A DNA stretch of 40,375 nucleotides. It comes from Ophiocordyceps camponoti-saundersi (nom. inval.) (lineage: Eukaryota > Ascomycota > Sordariomycetes > Hypocreales > Ophiocordycipitaceae). The position numbers and the translations under genes are program-made. Numbering within the stretch: the first letter of the stretch is position 1; each line of letters starts with the position of its first letter. Of the stretch, positions 21,251 to 34,049 are shown piece after piece. A model generated the notes under the pieces. It was not told the DNA's origin. It saw nothing but the letters and a program-made list of their open reading frames with translations, and did no database searches. The stretch is from NCBI GenBank assembly GCA_003339415.1, contig PDHQ01000303.1, positions 1 to 40,375 on the forward strand, given 5' to 3'.

Positions 21251-24200
21251 GGATAGCTTATTATTAGGGGCTTATATAAGCTATAATTAAATAGTCTCTT
21301 AAGTCCTTTTAGTTCTCTAATACTTTAATACTTTAGTATTATAAAGGTAATAATAATAGGATAAGGGCTATTATTAAGTATATAGCGTAGTTTAGTTTTC
21401 TTATTAGAGGAACGAATTAAGTAAAAATTAGCCCTTAAGTTTATTTTTATAACTATCCTAAAAGTTATATATCGTAAATTAAGTCTTAAAGAGGACTTAT
21501 AGTAAAAACTCTATTATACGGAATTATAACTTTATTTTAAACTTTATACTTTTTTACCCTAAACTACTAATTTAAATACTTATTCTAAAGTCTTTAATAT
21601 CTAATTAAATAGTTTCTATCTTCTTCTCCCTTTTCTCTTTTATTTTTATATAGGAAATTAATTTCCTATTATCTCCCTTATAAAGAATTACTATTTAGCC
21701 GCTCTCCCTATAGCTAAAGATCCCCTCTTATATTAGTTAAAAACTTTAGTTACCTAAAAAGTTACGCTTTTTAGGTATTTACTATACTCGCTTAAGGTAT
21801 CCTTCTTCCCCTATTAAAACTAGTCTCTAAAGCGTTATCTATTAAGCTTAATAACTAAAAGAGGTAATATTAAGATAATAGCTACCCCTTATAGATTATA
21901 ATAAACTAATTAAAAGGTTAAAAAATAAGTTATATCCGCGGCACCGGTAAAAGGGGCTTTATTCTCGGATATAAGCTAGTTACTTATAAAGTTATAATTA
22001 AAGTAAAGGTTAATAAAGAAGCAGAGGTTATTTAATATAATTAATTAGCGTAGAAACTACTTATAAGGTAATACCCCTATATTAAATAAGAAAAATAATA
22101 GCTAGATTAAGCTTAAACTATAGATAAAAACTATAATCTTACTTTACTAGCTTATTTTTAAAAATATTACTCCTTTAAGAAAGAGATCTAAGATACTAAA
22201 TAATTATAATTATTTAATTAATAGTTAGTTATTATTATAATATAATATTCGCGGCTTATAAATAGTTCTTTTAAATAGATTAATTTTATATATATTTTTC
22301 TAGCTTATCTTTATCTTTTATAAGCTTTTTTACTTTAGCGTCCTAACTCTCCTATTCCTTATCTTCTCCTAAGCTTATATCTTATATTATTATCTAAAAA
22401 GTATTAATTTATCTTTTCCCTTTTTAAAATAGCTATATTATAATAAAATACCTTTTTATTACGAAACTAATTACCTTACCCCTTTAAGATTTATATACTT
22501 TTTTCTTCTAAAAACTTAACTTAACTACTTAATTATACCTCTTTAGTTAGCTTTAATAATATAAAAATTAAAAAGACTTAAGTTATTAATATCTAACTAG
22601 CCTTACCGCTTATTATAAAATTTGCTAGCTAGAATATAACTAAGTTCCTTAACTATTTTAAAAAAGAAATAAAAAATATAAAGTTTAAAAACGCTATAAT
22701 AATTAAATAGCTTAAAGATTATATTAATAATAAATAGGAAAAGAATAAATATAAAGATCCTAACTAAAAACTAACTTTAAAAAATAGCTAAAAATATTAT
22801 AATTATATGTAAGTATTATAATATATTAAACTTAGCTTAGAAAGGCACCTTAGATAAAAAGATTAGAAACTATAATATAAAAAAACTAGAAATTATAAAA
22901 TAAGTTACTAATTAAATTTAAACTTATAACTATCTTTATTATAAGAAGTATAAGACTAATTATAAACTCGCTATTTATTAGAATATATATATTACTAGCT
23001 ACTTAGGAATATAACACGCGTTAAATACGCGTAATACGTATCGTAAAGATTACTATCTCTATATAAATAAAGTAAGAGGTTAGAAGCACGTATAAAAAGG
23101 AGTTAAACTCGAGATAATACCGATCTAAGACTAGTATAATATTAATATAATATACGTCGTTAACGTTAATATAATAGGAATCGAGGGCAGGAGGGAGTAT
23201 AGCCGGAATATATATATAATATATTTACTTTTCTATACTCTTTAAGAGAGAGATAAGTTATAAGTAAAGTTATTATTTAATCTTTTATAACTTTATTAGC
23301 TAGAGTATATCGTACGGTAAACGTAATATTCTTATATATTATATAATTTAAATAAGTTACCTAAACCTTATTATCTAAGTTAATATAGTATACGTATTCT
23401 AAGTTTAATTTATTAGTATCTTCACTATAAGAAATTTATAATATAACTCTAGTTACTTATTTAGCTTAGGAAAGATACTTAATTAATATTAATTAATAAT
23501 AAAGCTAAGTTATATTATAAACTTAATTACCTTTTATTACTTAAAACTTAGTTAATTAATATAAGCTAAAATATTAGCTTTATTATTATTTAACCTTAGT
23601 TTAGATTAGAAATAGAAAAGTAATTTAGATAGTAAATATTTATTAAAATACTAACTCCTAGGAAATTATAATTATTATTTTAATAATATAGAAATATATT
23701 TTAATTAATATCTAGTTAGTAACTTAATAATTCGGATATCTTAGTATTTAGCGATAACTTACTATAAGTTAATATTATCTATATTTTCTTCTTTTTACTT
23801 TTAGTCTAGGATTTTTAGGAACTTACTTTAATTTTAACCCGAAATCTTATTAACCTTAAATTAGTTTTAATAGTTACTTTATAATTATTATTTATTAAGC
23901 TTTTATAAATTTAATACTAAAAGTCTCTTATAATTAAGTTAATTTAGTAATATATAAAAAATAAAAATAATAAAAGATAAAAATAATAAAAAAAGAAAAA
24001 GTAAAATCTTTAGAATTAAAGTCCCTTACCCCTACTCTTAACGCGGATATTTAAGAGGGCGCGACGCGTAATAATCGCGTAAAGCTAGCTAAGTAATATT
24101 ACTATATTAGTAATATTAGTTAAATATTAACTTAAATACGAATAAAGATTAGATTATTATTAAACTTACTTTAATATACTAATCTTTATATAAAGGTATA

Positions 24201-24972
24201 TTATCGCTTATAAATATAATAAAAGCTTTTATAAAAGTAATAATAGCTAGGATAGTTTATTAAATTAATATTAGTTAATATAAAGTTAAGTTTTAATAAG
24301 CTATATATATATTATTATACTAGATACTTTTTTTAGTATATTAATAGTAAGTAATTACTAATTAAGAAACTTATTCCTAATAAGCGTTAATTTTTAGCTT
24401 TTATTTACCTATATAGCTAATATAATTTTAATATAAGGGCACTTTTTTAATATCGCCGCGCTTAATATTATTACGCTACGCTTAAGATAATAGCGTAAAT
24501 AGCGGCGGGGATATAAAAAGATTATACTTAGCGGGTTATATTTAATAAGGCGTAATAAGCGTTATTATTAGCGTAGGTAATAATATTTATAAACGCGGGC
24601 GAAAAGTAATCGTAGATATTATAGAAGAAGCTTATAAGGGGCGCGTAAAGGAGATAGGAGTAAGACGCGCGTAATACGCGTTCGAAGCTAAGTTTAGAAT
24701 ATATTAGAAATTAGGTTAATCTTAACTTATAGCTAATATAAATTAAAGCTAAAATTAATATATTTTTACGCTATTAGCGAATTAAAGCCTTAAGAATATT
24801 ATTATTATTAATATTATTCTTAAACTTAGGATTTAAAATAATAATCTAATAACTATATAAAGCGGTAAGTATATAAGGAGGCGGTCCTAATATATAATAA
24901 ATCTTAAGTTAAGGTTAGTAAAAGCTTATTATAATATTAACTTAAGATTAACTTAAACTTACTTTTTTATAC

Positions 24973-24973
<1 letters not shown>
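21251..24973. other. AT-rich stretch, no assignable element
   Basis: In 3.7 kb I found no recognised protein family and no trustworthy repeat partner. GC-richer islands lie near 23020-23200, 24040-24080 and 24450-24690. An A-rich tract lies near 23950-24000. A protein-like block at 22500-23000 is listed separately. This may be the remains of older, more degraded elements. Confidence 0.5.
22500..23000 (+). pseudogene. Degenerate Lys-rich reading frame, unidentified
   Basis: Read through a few TAA/TAG stops, the plus strand gives a Lys/Asn-rich stretch including TKFLNYFKKEIKNIKFKNA and KDYINNKxEKNKYKDPN. The charge pattern could suit a gag or DNA-binding protein, but no family is recognised and low-complexity AT-rich DNA can give the same impression. 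Confidence 0.25.

Positions 24974-25003
<30 letters not shown>
24974..25003. repeat. (TAA)n microsatellite upstream of the first LINE
   Basis: About ten perfect TAA/ATA units occur just before sequence that leads into the plus-strand LINE. Similar tracts border the other LINE-like 5' ends at 2724, 5031 and 39771. Confidence 0.75.
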
Positions 25004-25005
<2 letters not shown>

Positions 25006-25789
25006 GTAGAAAGAAAAAGAAAGGAATAAAAAGCTTAGGCGTAAAGTAATTTATAAGTAAGGTACTAAGTTACTAATTTACCTTACTAAATAAAGTATAT
25101 ACTTACCCCTCCTATAGGTAATATATTAGTATATACTAACCCCTTTTACGGATATAAGAGGTATATACCTTCTAAGTATAAATACCCCCCCCCCTTTTTA
25201 AAATTTTTTTTTTCTTTTTTTTCTTTATAATTACCTTAGTCTTTCTTATCTATTTTTCGCGGATAACTTAGCGAAGATTTACTAAGTATCGCGTTCTTTA
25301 TTTAGTATATTATATTATATTTATTCTTCGTTTCTCTAATCTTCGGACTAGAAAAGAAAAGCTATTAGGGGAGTATAATATCTTTACTATACCCTTAGGG
25401 CTATAACGTAAAGAAAAATAATATATATTATAAAGACGTTAAACTACCTTAAGGGTATAGTAATAATAATCGAATAGCGAGGATAAGGCTAAAAATAATA
25501 AGATTAAGTTAACTTTAACTACCGGTCTTATAGCTATTTAAAAGCGATTAAAATTATAAAACTAGCTAATAGATTTAAATATTTTATTACGGTATTATAT
25601 TATATTTTCTTAATAATAATATATAATATTATAACTATTACCTTATAGCCCTTATTTACCTTTAATAATACGAAGGGATAACGCGAAAGATAATTTAATA
25701 TATATTACTTTAGAAAGTAATATTAAAATTAGCAACTTTTCACGAAAATAGGATAGGACCCGTTACTTAATCTTTCGCTTTTTATTATA

Positions 25790-27340
25790 TATTTATTACC
25801 GAGAAGGAGTTAATAGCGCTCGCGGCGGCTTCGGCCGGGGCTTAAGGGGTAGGTAACGCGCCTATAATTATAAATAAGGGTACGCGGGGACTAGGATAGT
25901 CCCTATAGCACCCCTAGTCTAGCTAAGGATAATATAATAATAGCGTTAGAATAGGAGAAGAAGCGGAGCAGGTACGGGACCTTTACGATAGCGATATAAA
26001 GGAAGCTTATAATAAACTAGCCGCGGTAATACTTACCGCGGCGTTCTCTAACGCTTAGAATATTATAGTAACTCTTAAAGCTAAACTCCGTAAAAATTTC
26101 GTAACCCCCCTAAACTAAAATATTACTTAACTTTTACCTAAAATTACTAAGTTAATTAAAAAAATAGTTACTTAAGCTATATAGAAAATACTCTTATAAA
26201 CTATCGGCCTTAATATTAGTCTAACTTAGCTATTATAAGCTTCTATAGCTACTATTAGCGGTATAGTAATTAAACCTATCCTTAGTTACTTTAATAAAGA
26301 AGTTACTATATTTATAAAAGATATTATAATTAATATAAATACCTTATAGCTAACCTTATAAGAGATTATATAGGCTATAAATATAGCTTTAAAATATAAG
26401 GCTATATTAGCTATAAGATAACTCCCTAATAAAGATATAATAGTTATATTCTATCCGAAATATAAGAGACGAGTAAGCTTAGTTAAGTAAATTCTTATTA
26501 TTTTTAGTAAGGGGGTAGTTTATAGTTAGAAAACCTTCTCTATTATAGTAAAAAGAGTATAAGTAAGGGCCGCTTATAGTAACTAAGATATACTCTTATA
26601 ATAAATTAAGAAATATAATAAAATCGATATCGCTTAAGTTTAAGCGCTCTAGCCCCGTAATAAGGGAGCTACGCGTATTTATATTATCTTAAGAATTACT
26701 AATATAATAAACGCTAATAAACTTATATAAAATAGCTTAATTATAAATATAGAAATCTCCTATATAAAAGTCTATAATAATATAATATAACCCCGATAAT
26801 ATTACTAATATTACTAATATAAGTATATAGCGAAATACTACCGAAAATAGCTATATTATAGAATATATATAGCTATAATATACTTAAAAGGGGAGAGCGT
26901 ATATTTAGCTATCGCTAAGATTAATATTAAAAACTATATCTTATATAAGGGAAACTACGCTTTATAGTCCCGAGACTACTTTACCGCGAAAATATATTAG
27001 GACTAAATATATAATAATTATATATACTAACTTTATAAATTTTAAGATTACTCCTAGCTAACCTAATCCTAAACTAATAATAGCTTTACTAAAATTTAGT
27101 CCTAGAAACGGTCGCGCGCGGCCTTTATATAATCGTAAGCTATACTCCGCTTTAATATAAATAATAAGCCCGCCCTAATACTGAAAAAAAGCTAAGGCGG
27201 AAGCGGCGCTACCCCTAGATCTTATAGCGGATAGGGTAGCGGCAGAGCTTAGGGAACTTATCCCCCCCCTCTTACCCTTTCCCTTTTTATTATACCCTTC
27301 TCCGCCCCCTCCCTTACCCCTTTTTCCGCCCCCTCCTTTA
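25790..27340 (+). pseudogene. LINE ORF1 (gag-like, zinc knuckles)
   Basis: The frame opens near EKELIALAAASAG and reads with RIP stops to a Pro/Ser-rich tail around 27250-27330. At 26800-26980 the codons that should be Cys and His have become Tyr codons in the exact spacing of zinc knuckles: CX2CX4HX4C (26800-26842), a second knuckle, then CX2CX3HX6C ending at about 26979. A long alpha-helical, Lys/Ile-rich middle part precedes them. In Tad1-clade LINEs the ORF1 protein binds the element RNA. The natural start cannot be chosen because ATG codons have been removed. Confidence 0.8.
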
Positions 27341-27479
27341 CCCTAATATAATTATAAACCTCTATCTCCCCTACTCTTAATAAAAATTAAAACCCTTTTT
27401 TAGAATATATAAAAGCGTAACTATCTTATTTATATTATATTTTATAGCCTTATTAGCTATAATTTTATTTATTTATAGG

Positions 27480-30400
27480 AATTATAATATGACCGATTCG
27501 GACGCCCTCTACTTCTTAATATCTTACTATATAAACTTATAAACTTTAGTAACTAAGTAATTTTTTATATTTATAAATAACTAGACCTTTTCTTTTAGAT
27601 ACTTCTTATTATACTTAATATAGCTTCTATCCTCTTTTATATTATACCCTTATTACGAATTATATCTATTTACTTACTTTTATTAGTAATTTAGTTTAGC
27701 TCTTTTTTATAGCGTAACTTTCTTTGCCCTAACCTAACTCTAATAGCTACCTTTTTATATAGTAACTTTAACCTCTATTACCCCTTATAAAACTATTACG
27801 AAAAGTCCTCCCTTAAAATAGCCGACTTCCTTAATCTTATAACTAGCCTCTATCTCGGACTTATTACGCCTCTAGGCAAAGTTACTTAGGAAATATATAA
27901 TAAATAAACTAATATTATTAACTTAGCTTAAGCTACGCTAAATTACTAAGCGATATACTAAGAAAATAACCTTAACCTTATCGGCTTAACTATATTCCGT
28001 AAGTTATCTACGTAAATACTAACCTCCGCCCTAATACTATATTAACTAAAATCTAACGCTTTTTTTACTTAGATATACTTATAGCTAAAATATAGAACTA
28101 ACTTAAGCTTAAACTATACTATACTTTTATACCCGAAAACCTAAAAAGAGTAATTACCTTATTATATAAATAGCTAGAAATAATAGTAGAGATTATAGTA
28201 TTATTACGCGTCCGTATATACCTTATAATATAAAATTAGTAAAATTAAGTAACGGCGGCTATTATAATAGCTACTAAGCGGGCCTAAAAATATTAGAAAG
28301 CTAACTTTACTAACTCTTATTAGTAAGACTATTAGGAAATAACGAAGGTATAGAAATCCGTAATTAGCGTAGCTTACTATAAAGCTTAGCGCGATTTCTT
28401 TAATAATATCTTAATAAACTTAGTAATATTTTAGATAATAAAACGTTAAGCCTAGCTTTAAAGCTAGGCCTTACTAAAGCTTATATATATACTAACGCTA
28501 TAGAAAAGCCCTAACTTAAACTTAATATTTACTTTCTTAGATAAAGCGATCTTACTTAGCTAGTAATTTTTCCCTACTCCTACCGCCTCGGCCCCTCCTC
28601 TTACCCTAAATAAACCTTTCCCTCTTTTCTATATTAAATATTTAATTATTACCGATAATATCTACTTTATTTTTTTCTTAATTACCTTATAAAAGTCCGC
28701 TAGCCTTAACGGGATCTTAGTTAGGTTCCTAAAAGGATATAAACCCCCCTTTATCTAAGTTTTCTAAAAAATCTTCTAAGGCTATATTAATAATAGCTAT
28801 TTCCTATTATAATTTAAAGCCTCTAATATTATAATTATCCGTAAAGTAAGTAAGCTACTAGCTACGTATTATACCTTAGGCGGGTATAGGCCGATTTCGC
28901 TTCTTAATATAATAAGGAAAATCCTAGAAATAATTATTATTAGGAAAATAGCGTTTATAGTAGAAATAGCTAGTATCCTCCTAAATAGCTAAATAGGTAA
29001 TAAGCTATAACGCTTTACTAATATCGTAATCCTTATACTTATTAAAACTATTAAGATTATCTAAGACTAAAGTAATATTATTTTACTCCTCTTATTAAAC
29101 TTTACCGGAGCTTTTAACTATATTTCTTACGATAAGCTAATAATTATTCTTAACTACCTAAGCTTTCCCGAATAAGTTATAGCGTTTATTTATTCGTATC
29201 TTATTATTAAAACCTCGTAGCTTAAGTTTAATTATAAGCTTAGTAATACTTTCTTAATTTAGTAAGGGGTCCCCTAAAAGTCCCCTATATTACTAGTCCT
29301 TTTCCTATTATATATATCTTTACTATATTAATATCTAAACCTAATAACTAGACTACTTATAGTAAGCTTTACTAATAATACTAATATATTTAATATTAAA
29401 TATAATAAGGCTTAAGTACTCTTTTAACTTAAGTAGGCGTAGCGAATTTATAAATAATAAGCTCTTAAGTATAAAATAACCTTTTAATTAGCTAAAAGTA
29501 AGTTAATATATTTTACGAAAGCTAGGAAAGCGGATATAACTTAGCTTTAGCTTAATATAGAGATAGTATAGCTTATATAAAAGGCGAGATTTTTAAAAGT
29601 TTAGCTATATCGTAAATTTTAATAAAAATCCTACTTTTTAAAACTCGCTACTAAATTTAAGTACTAATACCTAGCCCTTATTAGAATTATTATATTAATA
29701 TAAGGTTATACTTTATTAAGAGTAAGGGAGGTATATATTAAGGCTATTAGATTAGCGATTATATTTAGTATATCTTAGTTTGCTTTACTTATATAATTAA
29801 GGGGGAAACTATACGGCCTTATTATAAAAGCGCTAGCTACGGAATAGTCTAAATACCTAAAAGTTATTACCGGAGCTTATAAAGCTACCCCTTTTTACTA
29901 TATTAAAGTAAAGGCTTTTATCCCCCCCTTTAACTTATACCTTACTTATTAGATAGCTTATATTTATTACCGCTTTTAATATATAAGTATAATAAACCTT
30001 ATCTATATTATAGTAAAAAAAGCTACTAAATAAGTTAAATATAAGCGTAAAGGGCGCCCCTATTAATAGAGATATTAAGTATTATAAGACTTAGAGGAAT
30101 TCTATAAGATATAAACTAAACTTAAACTAAAGGCTAAATATATATAACGTAACTTTAATATTAAACTCTAAGAAGAGTAGCTTCTCTAATAATATTCCTA
30201 AGAAAGTAAGCTTAAGAAATATAAGTAATCTTATAGCTACCTTATTAATAAACTACTATAGCTTAAGGCTAAGACCGCCTTATATATTTACGAAAAACTT
30301 TTTAAGTTTATTAGTATAATACTTATATAATTTCGGACTAGATATATTAAACTTAATTCTTTTCTCTAAGCTTATAAAATTCCTAAAGTAGTTTTAAGGT

Positions 30401-30880
30401 AATACTCTTATAATAGCGAGGATAAAATAATACCGTATATCTTTCTTAACTATACCTTTACTTATAAAAATAAGCTACTCTTTAATATTAATTAGTAACT
30501 AATATAAGACTAGCGTAACTTTACTAAAGCGCTTAATAACCCTTAATTTATAGCTAAACTTATACGCTAATTTTTTTCGCTTAAATAATTACGCTAATTT
30601 AACCTTATAATATTATTTTACGAAGGTAAAATAGATAAAAGAGATAAGGCCTTTAGCTTTATAATAGATATATAAAGGCCGCTTTATAGCGATAATTTTA
30701 TTATTTATCTTATTAGCTATTTACTTAGCTTTAAAGCTAAACTATCTTAGCTATATATAAAATATTAACTTAACCGCGTAAAGCGCGGAACTAACCGCGC
30801 TTATTATAGCCGCGGCCTTAGCCGTAATCTTAACCTTAACTATAATTATAAGCGTAAACTAAAGCTACTTACTCCTTTTT
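27480..30880 (+). pseudogene. LINE ORF2 (endonuclease and reverse transcriptase)
   Basis: The endonuclease region covers about 27500-28250 and is poorly preserved. The linker ends in NGILVRFLKGYKPPFI (28705-28765; like DGIPNRFLKACGPPFI). RT blocks are GGYRPISLLN and GKILEIIIIRKI (28880-28960), TGAFNYISYDKL (like SGAFDNVSHDRL, 29105), GVPxKSPILLVLFLLYI (like GVPQGSPLSPILF, about 29268) and VSFTNNTNI (from VSFADDTNI, about 29360). The C-terminal part has ITGAYKATPFYYIKVKAFIPP (like GAYKATPVxxLExEAxVPP, about 29865), usual in this clade. The frame appears to end near 30880. The FADD to FTNN change is a pure TpG to TpA effect. Confidence 0.9.
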
Positions 30881-31800
30881 TATAGCTAGCTTCTCCTCTT
30901 TACTAAATATAATATAATTACTAACTAGCGTTATAAAGTTTTTATTAACCGATATATTATTAATTAAACTATTTTAAATAAGATTAGAAATCTCCTTATA
31001 AAAAGGCGGCGTAATTACGGTATAAGCGCTAGTAATATCCTCCTTAGCGGTAAGGGTAACCTTAACGCTTAAGGTAAGAGTAGTCTTAAGCTTACTAAGC
31101 TTATCGGCCTCTAACTTAAACTTAGACTTAATAAGTATTAAGGCGGAAATAGAATTAGTAATAGGAGGCGGAATATAAAAGATAAGAGGATAATTAGTAG
31201 GAGATAAGCTCCCTTATAAGCGCGCGTTATTCTTAATAGCGTAATAGATATAATATAGCTTTTTAGTTAACTATTTAAAAAAGTTAATTACTTATATATA
31301 GAAAATATATTATTTTTATATTTAAGCTAATATAATAGCGATAAGTTAGTTAGCGCTAATTAAACTTTTAGTTATATTAATAATAAGATCCTTTTTAATA
31401 ATAAGAGGCTATAAGCTTTAAAATAATATATAGCTAGCGGCCGCTTATATAACTTAATTAGCGTAAGTATTATTATAACGCGTAATAGCGCGTATCTTTT
31501 TAACGCGCTAAATTATATTTTTCTATTACGCTTATTAGTATAAAACTTATTATAAACTTAATATAACTTTAATATAACTTATTATTTAAGCGTTACGATT
31601 AAAGCTTAGCTAGTAAGTAACCTTAACCGTAATATAAATAGCTTCGGCTATAGCGAGATCGTTAATTAGCTAATACTTAGTATAATTATTTATATATTTA
31701 ATATAAGCCGCGCTTAAATAATCTACCCCGGTTATTAGTAGATATAAATATATATTAGGGCCGATTACTTATTTCTTTATACCTAATAGATATATATTAA
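30870..31800 (-). pseudogene. Unidentified element ORF, fuller copy of 3430-4080
   Basis: On the minus strand this frame matches 3430-4080 and then continues beyond the point where that copy stops. It has NNARLxGSLSPTN, a Pro-rich PPPITNSISA, then LEADKLSKLKTTLTLSVKVT, ITPPFYKEIS and an apparent natural end at KKE-stop near 30873. Stops inside are TAA/TAG. It starts next to, and divergent from, the GC-rich 5' end of the element at 31830. I see no named domain; a LINE ORF1 or a transposase end are both possible. More transitions have accumulated here than in the 3430-4080 copy, where CGG and CCG codons survive. Confidence 0.45.
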
Positions 31801-31829
31801 ATTACTTTAGGGACTTATAAGGTATTTAG

Positions 31830-33990
31830 GCATATAGAGGGTAGGAAGAGGGGAAAAACCGGGCCGGGCCTAGGGGAAAACCCCTTACTAAGTAGTTAGT
31901 AGCTAGCAAGGTAAGAATAGTAAATAGGGAGAGGGTGCTATAGCGGGCCTCGTGCTAGTCCGCTAGGTTATAGTAGCGGGTCTAGGGTAGAACGAGCCGG
32001 GGTTTAAGAGTCGCTAAAACGGAAAAGGCCGCGAATATTAGCCGCGGGAGGGCAAATATAAGCTAGAACCCTAAAAGGGGAAGGAGGTATATACCGCTAT
32101 AAAGTAAAAAGGTACGTATTAATATATACTATAGCGCCCTATAATTAGTAAGCAGGCTACCGCGGGGTATAAAATCTTATAGCTTATATAGCGCGGGGCC
32201 CCTTTCTTTTATAAATAATATTAACCTTAACTTCCCTTATCGTAATAGTAATAGCTCGTAACTATAATATAAAAACTAGTAATAAATAAGCTACGCTTTA
32301 TAATAATTATATTTCTAAATTTACTTAGGACTATATCCGCTATTTATACGCTAGCTATTAGGATTAGCTAAGTAAGTTACGCTTTATCTAAGCTATATAT
32401 TAATAAGATTAAGCTAATATTTAGTAGCTGCGAACGCGCGCGTATATATTACTTATACCCGGACGAATTTTACTTATATACTTATATATCCTTAGCTTAA
32501 AAATAACGCTACGGAGCTATATACTATATAAGCTAAGCGTTATAATAAGTAATAAGAGTTCGGAGGGGTATAGGCTATAGCTAAGGAGGATCTCGCCTTA
32601 ATTTAGGATTCGAGCTAAAGCTATACTTATAAGAATATAGATAAGGTAAGGAATACCTTAAGGGGTATTTATATTAAGGTTATAAAAAAGGTAAAGGAGG
32701 CGGAGGGAGAGGGGGGGGAGATATCCGTCTCCGTACTTAAGTTAATTTACGCTACCTTAAAGTAAGTTAACGCCCGTATTAATTAATAAACTTTAAGCTT
32801 TATAAATATAGCTTATAATATACTAAACTTAAGTAAGAAGGTAGCGGTAGTATTTAAAAAGCTAGGAGGGCTAGCTTAGGCTCCGCTTAGGGTAGGGGCA
32901 GACGCGACTTATAAGGTAAGTAGGACGCGTAAGCTAGTAATAATAAAGCTTATTAAGGCGGCGCTTACGGCGCTTTTAAAAGGTAAAAATAAAAAATAAA
33001 TATCTCCTACTATAATCTAAACGCGTCTTATTAAGAGGAAAGCTTATATTACGCCTAAGACTCTTATAATTATACTAAATATAAATAATAACGATAATAA
33101 CCTACTACCCGCTCTTATTATCGACTTAAAGCGTTTACGTCTCGCTAAAATATACCCCGGGGAGAGCGAGGGAGGGAGCTCGCGCTAAGTTAGTTTTAGC
33201 GATAATAAAGTTTTAAGGTTAGAGGCTACGCCGGCGCTGAATATAATAAAAATAAGCTTAACTAGTAAGGGGGTAGCTAGGTTACTTACGGTAAAAGAGA
33301 CCTTAATCGAGGCGGCGGCTACTATAGCAGCTACTAATACTTACGCGGCTATAATAAACTATAATATTATTATAGCGAGGACGGATTTAGCTAAGTCTTA
33401 TATCCCTTAGACGCTTAAAGTTACCTTACCTTAAGCTACTTAGTAAGCTAGCGTTAGCTAGAAGTTTTAGTTAGTTAGTTTCTAATATAATTTACCTTTT
33501 ACTAACTTAAAATTATTAGAGAAATATAAACTTAAGCTATACCTTAGCGGAGTATTAAGGAGGCGCGGGGGGCTCCGCGGTTATAAGCTATCGCCGAAAT
33601 ATCTAGAAATCTTAAGGTTAAATAAGTTATTCCTTAATAAGGATAATAAGCTAACGCCGATAATAACTACCTCTAATAGCACGCGGCCCGCTACTACGCT
33701 AGATCCCGTTATTACTTTAAGCTTATCTTAGTAATAAGTAACTTTACTTAAGCTAGTTACTACTCTAAGCTTATCGTAATAGTAGGCGACCGTTTTATAG
33801 CTAACTATTACGCTAAACTTATCGTAAGCTACCGCGCTAACGGTAACTCCGAGTAAAATACGCCTCGCCCTAAGTTTTAGTAGCTTTACGCTAAGTAAAC
33901 TCGCGTTACGGGGCTAGCGTTAGTTCGTAGTTACTTTTACTAATAAGGTAGCTAGAGGAGTTAAGAAGTTATTAGATAAGGGAGGAGATA
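31830..33990 (+). mobile_element. LINE-like 5' part: GC-rich leader and Thr/Pro-rich frame
   Basis: The stretch starts with a GC-rich leader (31850-32080) carrying the AAAAACC...AAAACCCC motif seen at the other LINE-like 5' ends. It has no matching 3' half and meets the minus-strand LINE at about 34000. I infer a LINE that lost its distal part by truncation, rearrangement or insertion of its neighbour. Confidence 0.4.
32290..33980 (+). pseudogene. Thr/Pro/Lys-rich frame, possible LINE ORF1
   Basis: Reading through TAA/TAG, the plus strand gives one long frame. The first part has charged helices (KVIKKVKEAEGEGGEISVSV near 32680; LSKKVAVVFKKLGGLA near 32830). The second is rich in residues expected from RIP of Thr and Pro codons (RTRKLVIIKLIKAALTALLK, KRLRLAKIYPGESEGGSSR). 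This composition resembles disordered ORF1/gag tails, but no zinc knuckle is visible. Because RIP removes TGA, an antisense frame can look open by chance, so strand choice is only moderately supported. Confidence 0.38.
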
Positions 33991-34049
33991 AAGACTTAAA
34001 CCTAGTAAACGTAAATTCCCTCGAAATATAAAGTAAATTATAAATAAGG

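Larger units (their letters stand above)
25004..30880 (+). mobile_element. Tad1-type LINE, near full length, RIP-inactivated
   Basis: This non-LTR retrotransposon has two frames: ORF1 with three CCHC-type zinc knuckles and ORF2 with an AP-type endonuclease region, reverse transcriptase and the typical LINE C-terminal part. The order and motifs fit the fungal Tad1 clade. About 790 bases precede ORF1 and include a poly-C/poly-T run near 25187-25215, taken as the 5' untranslated region. Neither end could be fixed by a target duplication. The right end meets the minus-strand frame at 30870-31800. Confidence 0.85.
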
